In this document: positions 1 through 6,278 of the stretch, in pieces | How positions within the stretch are numbered: the stretch's first letter is position 1 | Layout of the letters: every line of letters begins with the position of its first letter | NCBI GenBank assembly: GCA_018710805.1 | Contig: DVJG01000059.1 | Location: 1-8,864 of the forward strand | Reading direction: 5' to 3' | Length of the DNA stretch: 8,864 nt | Source: Candidatus Faecousia faecipullorum | GTDB taxonomy: Bacteria > Bacillota > Clostridia > Oscillospirales > Oscillospiraceae | The notes under the pieces: model-generated | What the model was told of the DNA's origin: nothing | Databases searched by the model: none | Seen by the model: the letters and a program-made list of their open reading frames with translations, nothing else | Made by a program: the position numbers and the translations under genes

Positions 1-1
1 C

Positions 2-682
2 CGAAGCGGCATCCGCTTTGACTATCTGCTGGCAGACAAGAAGGATACCTTTTTTAAAGAGCTGGTGCAGTACCACATTTCCGGTCAGCTGAAAGTGGCC
101 CCGGAGCACGTTTCCGACGCGGTGCTCTGCCGCATGGGAAAGCCGCGCCGGGCGGTATACGACAGGTTTGTGGAAAAATACTTTGCTCTGAACCAGAAAT
201 ACGGCATGAAGCAGTTTTTGGTACCCTATCTCATGTCCAGCCATCCCGGATCCACCATGAAGGAGGCCGTGGAGCTGGCGGAGTACATCCGGGACATGGG
301 CTTCTCTCCCGAGCAGGTCCAGGATTTCTATCCCACCCCCTCTACGCTTTCCACGGTGATGTACTATACGGGTCTGGACCTTCGGACCATGGAGAAGGTC
401 TATGTGCCCCAGGATCCTCACGAAAAGGCCATGCAGCGGGCCCTGATCCAGTATAAAAACCCCAAGAACTACTATCTGGTCCGGGAGGCCCTCCAAAAAG
501 CCCATCGGGAGGACCTCATCGGCTCCGGGCCCAAGTGCCTCATCCGGGCCGTCCCCCCAGGAGCCCGGGTCCAGCGGTCCGCTCCTCCGAAGATGCCGGG
601 AAAACCAACGGCGCAGAAAGCATCGACCAGGAAAGCGCCGCCCAAAAAGGTTTCCCCGAAGAAACCTGGGAAAAAGAAATAA
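2..682 (+). CDS. YgiQ family radical SAM protein, C-terminal part (5' end outside window)
   Basis: This is an open frame from the left edge to TAA at 680-682, leaving 226 visible residues. The visible part opens with RSGIRFDYLLAD and a KDTFFKEL stretch, followed by SGQLKVAPEH, MGKP, LVPYLMSSHPG and the DFYPTPSTLSTVMYYTGL block. These are typical of the end of the radical SAM core and the C-terminal domain of the YgiQ/UPF0313 family. The cysteine cluster that binds the iron-sulfur centre lies upstream of the window, so catalytic competence cannot be judged. The substrate of this family is not established to my knowledge. The last 50 or so residues are a Lys/Pro/Ala-rich basic tail ending PKKPGKKK, probably disordered. 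The frame runs open through base 2 with no start, so it is truncated by the window and not broken. Its transcript ends at the hairpin just past the stop. Confidence 0.9.
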   Translation, partial: RSGIRFDYLLADKKDTFFKELVQYHISGQLKVAPEHVSDAVLCRMGKPRRAVYDRFVEKYFALNQKYGMKQFLVPYLMSSHPGSTMKEAVELAEYIRDMGFSPEQVQDFYPTPSTLSTVMYYTGLDLRTMEKVYVPQDPHEKAMQRALIQYKNPKNYYLVREALQKAHREDLIGSGPKCLIRAVPPGARVQRSAPPKMPGKPTAQKASTRKAPPKKVSPKKPGKKK

Positions 683-718
683 ATTTTCCCGGTATTCCTA
701 TGGAATACCGGGAAAATT
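682..718. terminator. Bidirectional intrinsic terminator between the YgiQ-family gene and folA
   Basis: A 17-bp perfect stem (682-698 with 702-718) closes on a three-base TAT loop. The stem has A-rich and T-rich feet, and the flanks are T-rich in both reading directions. The two flanking genes converge on it and both stop within a few bases, so it most likely ends both transcripts. The palindrome is seen directly; the terminator role is inferred. Confidence 0.85.
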
Positions 719-719
719 C

Positions 720-1199
720 TTATTTTCTTCTGTATTTCAGCATTTCATATGGAATGCCGTTTTCCTCGCCGGACTGGATTCTCTCGGCTATAAACCAATT
801 CTCATCCTGGTCCAGATTTGGAAAGAATGTGTCCGATTGGGGGCAGGTGTGGACCTTGGTGACGTAGGCGGTGTCACAATAAGAGAGCAGGGCCCTGTAA
901 ATGCTGCCGCCGCCGATGACCATGGCCCGCTGGGCGGTTTTAGCCAATGCCAGGGCTTCTTCCACCCTATGGCAAACCGTGAAACCGGGATACGCTCCGT
1001 CTCCCCGGGTCAGGACCACGTTGACCCGGCCAGGTAAGGGCTTTTGCCCTGGGAAGTCCTGGATGGTCCGGCGTCCCGCAATGACCAGGGCTCCCTTTGT
1101 GGTCTCCCGGAAGAATTTCCGGTCCGCGGACAGGGCCACAGGCTGGGTACCGTCCCGGCCAATGCCCCAGTCATCATATACTGCTGCAATAAGTTCCAT
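720..1199 (-). CDS. folA: Dihydrofolate reductase
   Basis: This enzyme reduces dihydrofolate to tetrahydrofolate with NADPH in the cytoplasm and so regenerates the folate that ThyA oxidises. The 159 residues are the usual length. Visible marks are the N-terminal strand MELIAAVYDDWGIG, the folate-binding acid D26 (E. coli D27), F30 (E. coli F31), the substrate-binding Arg in PLPGR (R58, E. coli R57), the NADPH-binding VIGGGSIY (94-101) and FFPNLD near 125-130. The position of E. coli Trp22 is Val21 and that of Leu28 is Arg27, as far as I can align by eye; similar divergence is familiar in clostridial enzymes. I chose ATG at 1199 because AGGTGG lies just upstream. An in-frame TTG at 1211 would add four residues but would consume that ribosome site. 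The gene starts 8 bases after the thyA stop and is surely co-transcribed with it. Confidence 0.95.
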   Translation of the reverse strand: MELIAAVYDDWGIGRDGTQPVALSADRKFFRETTKGALVIAGRRTIQDFPGQKPLPGRVNVVLTRGDGAYPGFTVCHRVEEALALAKTAQRAMVIGGGSIYRALLSYCDTAYVTKVHTCPQSDTFFPNLDQDENWFIAERIQSGEENGIPYEMLKYRRK

Positions 1200-1207
1200 A
1201 TCCCACC

Positions 1208-2038
1208 TCAAATTGCCATGGGAATTTCAAAATCGAAGGGATGGTACTGATAATTTTCCAGCTTGAAGGAGTCCTTCGTAAATGCGTAAAAGTCCGTGAC
1301 GCTCTCGTTCATGGTAAACTTAGGCGCAGGATACCCTTCCTTTTCCAGCATGGCTTTCACTGCCGGGATGTGGCGGTCGTAGATGTGGCAGTCGGCAATC
1401 ACATGGACCAGCTCGCCTACCTTAAGGCCGCTGACCTGGGCCATCATGTGGGTGAGCACCGCATACTGCACCACATTCCAGTTGTTGGCGGTAAGCATAT
1501 CCTGAGACCGCTGATTTAAAATGGCGTTCAGGGTGTCCCCGGTGACGTTGAAGGTCATGGAATAGGCGCAGGGGTAGAGGTTCATTTCATGCAGGTCCTG
1601 GAAATTGTAGATATTCGTAAGAATGCGCCGGGAGGCGGGGTTGTGCTTTAAGTCGTAGAGCACCCGGTCTACCTGGTCGAATTCTCCCTCTTTATACTGG
1701 TGCTTGATGCCAAGCTGGTAGCCATAGGCCTTGCCGATGGTGCCGTCCTCCCCTGCCCACTCGTCCCAGACATGGCTTCCCAAATCCGCAATCCGGTTGG
1801 ACTTCTTCTGCCAGATCCAGAGAAGCTCGTCCACGGCGCTTTTCCAGTAGGTCCGCCGCAGGGTCATAATGGGAAATTCCTCCGCCAAGTTGTAGCGATT
1901 CACAACGCCAAATTTTTTTATGGTGTGGGCGGGAGTTCCGTCGGCCCAGTGGGGGCGGACCTCCAGGTTTTCGTCGGAAAAGCCGTTTTCCAAAATATCC
2001 AGGCAGGTAGCCCGGTAGAGTTCATCCGCTTTGCTCAT
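1208..2038 (-). CDS. thyA: Thymidylate synthase (ThyA type, Bacillus-like branch)
   Basis: This enzyme methylates dUMP to dTMP using 5,10-methylene-tetrahydrofolate and yields dihydrofolate for FolA. The 276 residues match the B. subtilis ThyA length class. Seen in order are GTPAHT near 34-39, the LLWIWQ segment (72-77), SHVWDEW (88-94), the phosphate-binding PASRR (134-138), the catalytic Cys157 in YPCAYS, QRSQDM (176-181), NNWNV and the nucleotide-binding HIYDRH (218-223). The active site has PCAY and not the more common PPCH, as in the B. subtilis chromosomal ThyA whose motif is PCVY. ATG at 2038 is preferred because GGAGG sits five bases upstream; the ATG at 2050 lacks a ribosome site and overlaps that GGAGG. 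It is the first gene of the thyA-folA operon, driven by the promoter at 2062-2090. Confidence 0.96.
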   Translation of the reverse strand: MSKADELYRATCLDILENGFSDENLEVRPHWADGTPAHTIKKFGVVNRYNLAEEFPIMTLRRTYWKSAVDELLWIWQKKSNRIADLGSHVWDEWAGEDGTIGKAYGYQLGIKHQYKEGEFDQVDRVLYDLKHNPASRRILTNIYNFQDLHEMNLYPCAYSMTFNVTGDTLNAILNQRSQDMLTANNWNVVQYAVLTHMMAQVSGLKVGELVHVIADCHIYDRHIPAVKAMLEKEGYPAPKFTMNESVTDFYAFTKDSFKLENYQYHPFDFEIPMAI

Positions 2039-2061
2039 AATGTCCTCCATGTTTTTTTCTC

Positions 2062-2090
2062 ATCATACCACAAAGAGCGCCTGGCGGCAA
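2062..2090 (-). promoter_or_regulatory. Sigma-A-type promoter for thyA-folA
   Basis: Reading the - strand, TTGCCG (-35, 2090-2085) and TATGAT (-10, 2067-2062) are separated by exactly 17 bases. A TG one base ahead of the -10 makes it an extended -10. Predicted transcription starts near 2055, giving a short leader of about 17 bases before the thyA ATG. This is motif evidence only. Confidence 0.7.
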
Positions 2091-2102
2091 GGTTTTTGCC
2101 CC

Positions 2103-2130
2103 TTGCAAAACGAAGAATTTGTGATAGAAT
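2103..2130 (+). promoter_or_regulatory. Sigma-A-type promoter for the MATE transporter gene
   Basis: TTGCAA (2103-2108) and TAGAAT (2125-2130) are separated by 16 bases, with an extended -10 TG at 2122-2123. Transcription would start near 2137, about 29 bases before the MATE start codon. Its -35 is only 12 bases from the -35 of the divergent thyA promoter. Confidence 0.6.
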
Positions 2131-2165
2131 ATGCAATCGAAATCTATAGAAAGAAGAATCCCCCT

Positions 2166-3506
2166 ATGGCTCCTCAAAAAACACTTGTGCAAAAATCCCT
2201 GCCTGTGCAGATTCTCCTGTTCAGCCTGCCGCTGATGGTCTCAAATGTTCTCCAAGTGCTCTTCAACATGGCGGATATCGCCGTAGTGGGCCGGTTTTCC
2301 GGCTCTCTGTCTTTGGCGGCGGTTGGTTCCACCACCACGGCTGTGGCGCTTTTCACAGGCATTCTTATCGGCCTCGGAGGCGGCGTCAACGCCCTGGTGG
2401 CCCGGTACTACGGGGCCAGGGACAAAGAAGGACTTGGAAAGACCATCCACTCCTCCCTGCTCATTTGTCTTTTCTGCGGGCTCATAATGACAGCCTTCGG
2501 CCTCGTCGGCTCCCGGACCCTTCTGAAACTTCTCAACACCAAGCCGGAGCTTCTGGACAAGGCCAGCCTGTACATGGGCATCTACTTCTGCGGTATGCCT
2601 GCACTGGCCCTCTATAACTTCGGCAATGCGGTGTACAGCGCCATTGGCGATACGAAAAAGCCTCTGATCTTTCTTCTCATTTCCGGCATTCTCAATGTGG
2701 TGCTGAACCTCTTTTTCGTCATTGTCTGCCATCTGGATGTGGCAGGCGTGGCCATTGCCAGTATTCTGTCTCAATATCTTTCCGCATTTTTGATTCTCTT
2801 TACCCTGTTCCGCTCCAAGGAAATCTTCGGTCTGCGTCTGAAGGAGCTGCGCCTTACAGGGAAAAATGCCAGAGAGATTCTCACCCTGGGCATTCCCTCC
2901 GGTATTCAAAACGGCATTTTTTACGCCGCGAATCTCTTCATTCAGATGGGTGTCAACTCCTTTGACACCATCATGGTGGCAGGCAACTCCGCCGCTGCCA
3001 ATGCCGACGGCCTTGTATTTGACGTCATGACGGCCTTCTACACCGCCTGCTCCAGCTTTATCGGCCTGAACTACGGAGCCGGGGACATGAAAAAGGTGAA
3101 AAAAAGCTACCACATCTGCATGGCCTTCTCCTTCGGCATCGGCATGGCCATGGGCCTCAGCCTGGTGTTCTTCGGGCCAACATTCTTGTCCCTGTTCACC
3201 TCCGACCCGGCGGTGGTGGCTGCGGGCATGAAGCGGCTGACCATTATGGGCATCTGCTACGGCTTCTCGGCCTTTATGGACAACGCCATTGCAGGCTGCC
3301 GGGGCTTGGGCAAGAGCTTCTGGCCCATGGTCATGGTCATCATCGGCTCCGTGATTTTCCGCATTATCTGGGTGTACACCGTGTTCGCGTACTTCCACAC
3401 CATTCTCTCGCTGTATCTTCTCTACATCTTCTCCTGGGCCATTACGGCGGTCTTCGAGAACTGGTATTTTATCAAAACCTATCGGAGCATTACCGCCAGT
3501 CATTAA
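2166..3506 (+). CDS. MATE family multidrug/sodium antiporter-like efflux protein
   Basis: This is a 446-residue integral membrane protein with about twelve hydrophobic segments (roughly 12-34, 44-70, 93-115, 133-150, 165-184, 191-212, 240-260, 275-300, 315-338, 350-370, 384-406, 412-430). That is the size and topology of the MATE family. Family-like segments are SLPLMVSNVLQVLFNMADIAVVG near the N terminus (20-42), GLGGGVNALVARYYGA (69-84), GDTKKP (161-166), and the pseudo-repeat half beginning LGIPSGIQNG (261-270). MATE proteins export cationic drugs or metabolites using an Na+ or H+ gradient; the substrate here cannot be read from sequence. ATG at 2166 is chosen because it begins the conserved region and follows an AAGAAG stretch. 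A longer reading frame reaches back to 2031, but that extension lies across the promoter and has no family character. Confidence 0.9.
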   Translation: MAPQKTLVQKSLPVQILLFSLPLMVSNVLQVLFNMADIAVVGRFSGSLSLAAVGSTTTAVALFTGILIGLGGGVNALVARYYGARDKEGLGKTIHSSLLICLFCGLIMTAFGLVGSRTLLKLLNTKPELLDKASLYMGIYFCGMPALALYNFGNAVYSAIGDTKKPLIFLLISGILNVVLNLFFVIVCHLDVAGVAIASILSQYLSAFLILFTLFRSKEIFGLRLKELRLTGKNAREILTLGIPSGIQNGIFYAANLFIQMGVNSFDTIMVAGNSAAANADGLVFDVMTAFYTACSSFIGLNYGAGDMKKVKKSYHICMAFSFGIGMAMGLSLVFFGPTFLSLFTSDPAVVAAGMKRLTIMGICYGFSAFMDNAIAGCRGLGKSFWPMVMVIIGSVIFRIIWVYTVFAYFHTILSLYLLYIFSWAITAVFENWYFIKTYRSITASH

Positions 3507-3507
3507 A

Positions 3508-3541
3508 AAAATCCGACCTGATTGCTGTCAGGTCGGATTTT
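3508..3541. terminator. Bidirectional intrinsic terminator between the MATE gene and the PH-domain gene
   Basis: A 14-bp perfect stem (3508-3521 with 3528-3541) has a six-base loop. On the + strand the 3' arm ends in TTTT after a GC-rich core. On the - strand it runs into a run of seven T. It lies between two converging genes, starting 2 bases past the MATE stop and ending 2 bases before the PH-gene stop, so it serves both. Confidence 0.9.
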
Positions 3542-3543
3542 AT

Positions 3544-3924
3544 TTACGCTTCGTCGTCCTCTTGATCGTTTATCAGTGCGGTCTCGCCGTAGCGGATACG
3601 GCGCTTCATTTTCATTTCCTCCACCTGATTGTGGATCAGTTCCCGGACCATAACGGGGTCCTTCACGTTCTTGAGCACCAGGTTGGGGCTGGTTTTATCC
3701 GTGGACATGACAATGATGGTTCCCACGCCGAATATTCTCTGAAAAAGGGACCGGCGGGTGTCGATGTCCCGAACCCGGTAGAGAAGCACCACATCGTCCC
3801 GGATGCTGAAAAGCCCCGTGGACAGGAACAGGCGGTCCTCCGACATGGCATACCGGGTAAAACTCAGGGGCAGACCAAAATGGCGCTTGCGGTCCTGCCA
3901 CAGGTATTCGATGGAAATTGACAT
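3544..3924 (-). CDS. Small PH-domain (YdbS/bPH2-like) protein
   Basis: A 126-residue soluble protein. The core from about 15 to 95 reads as a bacterial pleckstrin-homology-like fold: GLPLSFTRYAMSEDRLFL, then VVLLYRVRDIDTRRSLFQRIFGVGTI, then a strand-rich TIIVMSTDKTSPNLVLKNVKD. The RVRDI...QRIFGVGTI block is the hallmark of the bPH_2 (YdbS-like) family. There are no convincing membrane segments, unlike YdbS itself. The C-terminal part is charged, with basic KMKRRIRY followed by an acidic tail. Its function is unknown; such domains in bacteria often bind proteins or membranes. The ATG at 3924 follows an excellent AAGGAGGG site; the longer frame to 3978 is rejected because it would run through the promoter. 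It lies 54 bases downstream of spoIVA on the same strand, so read-through could link it to sporulation, but it has its own promoter. Confidence 0.8.
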   Translation of the reverse strand: MSISIEYLWQDRKRHFGLPLSFTRYAMSEDRLFLSTGLFSIRDDVVLLYRVRDIDTRRSLFQRIFGVGTIIVMSTDKTSPNLVLKNVKDPVMVRELIHNQVEEMKMKRRIRYGETALINDQEDDEA

Positions 3925-3949
3925 AGGAGTCCCTCCTTGGTTTTCTTTT

Positions 3950-3978
3950 ATTGTAGAACCAAAAGGGGGGAAAGTCAA
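3950..3978 (-). promoter_or_regulatory. Sigma-A-type promoter for the PH-domain gene
   Basis: Reading the - strand, TTGACT (3978-3973) and TACAAT (3955-3950) are separated by 17 bases, one mismatch each from consensus. The -35 begins at the base right after the spoIVA stop codon. Transcription would start near 3943, giving a short leader carrying AAGGAGGG. It predicts vegetative expression of the small protein independent of spoIVA. Confidence 0.75.
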
Positions 3979-5442
3979 TTACAAAATCAGACAGATGAGT
4001 CCCGTTGCCCCTTCGTTCACGATTCTGGTAAGGGTTCCCCGGAACTTCCCCCGGACGTCGTCGGGCATCTGGATGAGTTTAGCGGTGAGACCCTCCTGAA
4101 TAAGGTCGTACACGGATTTTCCGAAAATGTTGCTCTGCCACAGCTCCGCCGGGTCTTCTCCGGTAAGATGGGTGATAAGGTCCCGGGACTGCTTCTCGTC
4201 TCCCACCATGGGGGAGATCTCCGTATCGATATCCACACGTATCATATGGATGGAAGGCGCGCCTGCCTTGAGCTTCACGCCGAATGCTCCGCCCTTTCGG
4301 ATGATTTCCGGGGTTTCCAGCTTCATTTCCCCGGCCGTCGGCATGACCACGCCGTAGCCTGTGGCCCGGACGGCAGAGAGGGCGTCGGCGATTTTGTCAT
4401 ACTCCTGCTTTACCCCGGCCAGTTCCATGAGAAGCGACAGCAACTGGGCATCGTTTTCAATGGGAAGGCCCGCCTTGGCGCTGAGGATTTCATAATACAG
4501 CCCCTCCGGCAAAACGATGGCACAGCTGACGATGCCGCTGGCAAGGTCCACTGAGCGCAGGCTGTAGTCCTGAACCTCGGGCAGGTCCTGCAGAGGCGCA
4601 AGACAGCTTTGTGCCTGGCCCAGATTCTCAATTTCTCCCGCGTGCTCCAAAAGGGCCTCATAAATGGCAGATTTCACCGGATGGGTCCGCTCCAAGGCAT
4701 CCAGCCACCGGGGGAGATATACCTGCAGGGCCGTCATGGGGAAGGTATAGAGAAGCGAGCGGAACATCTTCGCGATGCCCTCCGCATCCAGGGCCAGGCA
4801 GTCCATGACCAGCGGCTCCACGCCATACTGCTTGTGGATATATTCTTTTGCAGAGGCTGCCGCCTCCCCCGCCGGGTCCCGGGAATTTACGATGACGAGA
4901 AAGGGTTTTCCCGTTTTTTTCATATCCGAAACGGCCTTCCGTTCGGCATTGACATAGTCCTCCCTGGGGATGTCGGTGACGGTCCCATCTGTGGTCACCA
5001 CCAGGCCGATGCTGCTGTGTTCCTCCATAACCTTTTTGGTCCCCAGCTCCGCCGCCTGGGTCATGGGAATCTCGTGGTCAAACCAGGGGGTAGTGACCAT
5101 TCTGGGGTTTCCCTCTTCTTCTGCCCCTACGGCCCCCTCCACCATGTATCCCACGGAGTCAATGAACCGCACCCGGAGATTCGTCATGCCGTCGGGGGAG
5201 ATTTCCACCGCCTCTTCCGGGACGAATTTGGGTTCTGAGGTCATGATGGTCCTGCCGGAGCCGCTTTGGGGGAGCTCATCTCTTGCCCGCTCCTTCCGGA
5301 AAGGGTCCTCCATGCCGGGGATCACCAGTTCCTCCATAATCCGTTTGATGAGGGTGGACTTTCCCGTTCGTACGGGTCCCACCACTCCAACGTAAATATT
5401 GCCGCCGGTCCGGGCGGCGATGTCTGCATAAATCCGATCCAT
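3979..5442 (-). CDS. spoIVA: Stage IV sporulation protein A (spore coat morphogenetic ATPase)
   Basis: SpoIVA polymerises with ATP hydrolysis on the forespore's outer membrane, anchored by SpoVM, to form the basement layer of the spore coat. The 487 residues compare with 492 in B. subtilis and can be aligned end to end by eye. The N-terminal ATPase part shows RTGGNIYVGVVGPVRTGKST, with the Walker A at 22-30 (K28). The sensor region is TIMTSEP, where the paired B. subtilis threonines 70 and 71 become Thr68 and Ser69. A Walker B-like FIDSVGY lies at 93-99. The C-terminal part keeps PEIIRKGGAFGVKLKAGAPSIHMI, split here across 378-401, and the final hydrophobic GLICLIL used for SpoVM and polymer contacts in B. 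subtilis. ATG at 5442 follows GAGGAGG. In B. subtilis this gene is made under sigma-E; a convincing sigma-E promoter is not obvious here. Confidence 0.97.
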   Translation of the reverse strand: MDRIYADIAARTGGNIYVGVVGPVRTGKSTLIKRIMEELVIPGMEDPFRKERARDELPQSGSGRTIMTSEPKFVPEEAVEISPDGMTNLRVRFIDSVGYMVEGAVGAEEEGNPRMVTTPWFDHEIPMTQAAELGTKKVMEEHSSIGLVVTTDGTVTDIPREDYVNAERKAVSDMKKTGKPFLVIVNSRDPAGEAAASAKEYIHKQYGVEPLVMDCLALDAEGIAKMFRSLLYTFPMTALQVYLPRWLDALERTHPVKSAIYEALLEHAGEIENLGQAQSCLAPLQDLPEVQDYSLRSVDLASGIVSCAIVLPEGLYYEILSAKAGLPIENDAQLLSLLMELAGVKQEYDKIADALSAVRATGYGVVMPTAGEMKLETPEIIRKGGAFGVKLKAGAPSIHMIRVDIDTEISPMVGDEKQSRDLITHLTGEDPAELWQSNIFGKSVYDLIQEGLTAKLIQMPDDVRGKFRGTLTRIVNEGATGLICLIL

Positions 5443-5458
5443 GCCAGCCTCCTCTTCC

Positions 5459-5478
5459 GGCAGGAGAGGGCTCCTGCC
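5459..5478. other. Perfect hairpin in the spoIVA leader
   Basis: GGCAGGAG (5459-5466) and CTCCTGCC (5471-5478) form an 8-bp GC-rich stem with a four-base loop. On the spoIVA transcript it lies four bases upstream of the GAGGAGG ribosome site and its CTCCT arm could alternatively pair with that site. There is no U-run on either strand, so it is not a normal terminator. The structure is seen; a regulatory role is inference. Confidence 0.5.
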
Positions 5479-5491
5479 ATGGGTTTACCAA

Positions 5492-5499
5492 AGGGTATG
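5492..5499 (-). promoter_or_regulatory. Weak candidate sigma-E -10 element for spoIVA
   Basis: CATACCCT on the - strand resembles the sigma-E -10 consensus CATACANT and lies about 50 bases upstream of the spoIVA start. No good sigma-E -35 stands 14-15 bases further upstream, so this is tentative. The rest of the 290-base divergent region between the spoIVA and yceD starts holds the hairpin at 5459-5478, a 55-codon open frame discussed in the findings, and the yceD promoter. Confidence 0.25.
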
Positions 5500-5671
5500 T
5501 CCCCGGTTACTCTCCTAGAACCGCAAAGTTTTGCAGCTTCGTGCGGCGCCTTCCTGATTCAAAAGGAACACATTGACGAAGCCGCTCCGGCCCGGATGGC
5601 AGGATTTCCATTGGTCATCGCAGAAATAACCCGGAAACTGCATTGAAAACCGATTTTTCTTAAAATAGTAT

Positions 5672-5700
5672 TTGACAAATGGGACAAAGGACAGTATAAT
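5672..5700 (+). promoter_or_regulatory. Perfect-consensus sigma-A promoter for yceD-rpmF
   Basis: TTGACA (5672-5677) and TATAAT (5695-5700) match consensus at all twelve positions with a 17-base spacer. The 28 bases upstream are A/T-rich (5644-5671) and could act as an UP element. Transcription is predicted to start at about 5707. This fits strong growth-phase expression of a ribosomal protein operon. Confidence 0.9.
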
Positions 5701-5732
5701 GTTTAGGCATGACTGCGAGAAGGGGGACTCTT

Positions 5733-6233
5733 ATGCTGCTGGGACTTTCTAAAATCATTGACTGCCCCGGGGCCTTTGTTCCCTTTTCCGACAGCGTTGA
5801 CCTCAGCGATCTTCAGTATGGTGTGAGCTACCCCGTGTCCGAGCCTGTTTTGGCGGAGGGTACGGTTCGCAACACCGCAGGCGTTTTGGTGATGAAGGGA
5901 CAAATCTCCACCACCATCCACGGCCTCTGCGATCGGTGCGCCAGCCCCTTTGACCGGGAAATCAAATTCCCTTTGGATGTGGTTCTGGTGACCGAAATGG
6001 CCGATGAAGAGAACGAGGACGAAGGGGTATTTCCTCTTGTGGGCGACAGCGCCGATTTGGACGAGATCGTCCGGACGGTTTTCGTCCTGAACCTGGATTC
6101 CAAGCTTCTGTGTAAGCCGGACTGCAAAGGGCTATGCTCCCGCTGCGGTAAGAATCTCAACGACGGTCCCTGCGGCTGTCAGAAGGAAATTGACCCCAGA
6201 TTGGCTGCACTGAAGCAGCTCCTGAACAAGTAA
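5733..6233 (+). CDS. yceD: YceD (DUF177) family protein, large-subunit ribosome biogenesis associated
   Basis: A 166-residue protein of the YceD/DUF177 family, whose genes usually precede rpmF and which is linked to 23S rRNA processing or accumulation. Evidence is the N terminus MLLGLSKIIDCPG, then GLCDRC (64-69) in the strand-rich middle, and the C-terminal cysteine cluster CKPDCKGLCSRCGK (117-130) with PCGC (136-139), followed by DPRLAALKQLL. The cysteines probably bind zinc, as in other Gram-positive members, whereas proteobacterial YceD lacks several of them. An acidic stretch DEENEDEG lies near 91-98. I use ATG at 5733 because AAGGGGG sits just upstream and the family begins here. An in-frame ATG at 5709 would add eight residues but lies only two bases from the predicted transcript start. 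It is the first gene of the pair with rpmF, 45 bases away. Confidence 0.9.
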   Translation: MLLGLSKIIDCPGAFVPFSDSVDLSDLQYGVSYPVSEPVLAEGTVRNTAGVLVMKGQISTTIHGLCDRCASPFDREIKFPLDVVLVTEMADEENEDEGVFPLVGDSADLDEIVRTVFVLNLDSKLLCKPDCKGLCSRCGKNLNDGPCGCQKEIDPRLAALKQLLNK

Positions 6234-6278
6234 ATCCATATATGGCTGTTAAAACAGCTGCACCAAGGAGGTGTCACC

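Noticed and set aside
535..867. 110-codon + strand frame overlapping the YgiQ-family gene end and the terminator
   Set aside because: It runs out of frame through a coding gene and a transcription terminator into antisense folA; it is a shadow.
2031..2165. N-terminal extension of the MATE frame
   Set aside because: It overlaps the thyA start, both promoters and the AT-rich leader. Its residues do not resemble a MATE N terminus, which begins at the 2166 ATG.
2241..3503. 420-codon open frame antisense to the MATE gene
   Set aside because: Its protein is rich in His, Gly, Asn and Glu with no family resemblance. It is the expected by-product of reading a hydrophobic membrane-protein gene backwards, and the + strand frame has a clear family match, promoter and terminator.
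3937..5238. Open frames of about 205-209 codons antisense to spoIVA
   Set aside because: They are low-complexity shadow translations. spoIVA aligns along its full length on the - strand, with motifs and a ribosome site.
5515..5643. 42-codon cysteine-containing frame on the - strand upstream of spoIVA
   Set aside because: There is no ribosome site before its ATG, no family resemblance and no recognisable promoter placed for it.
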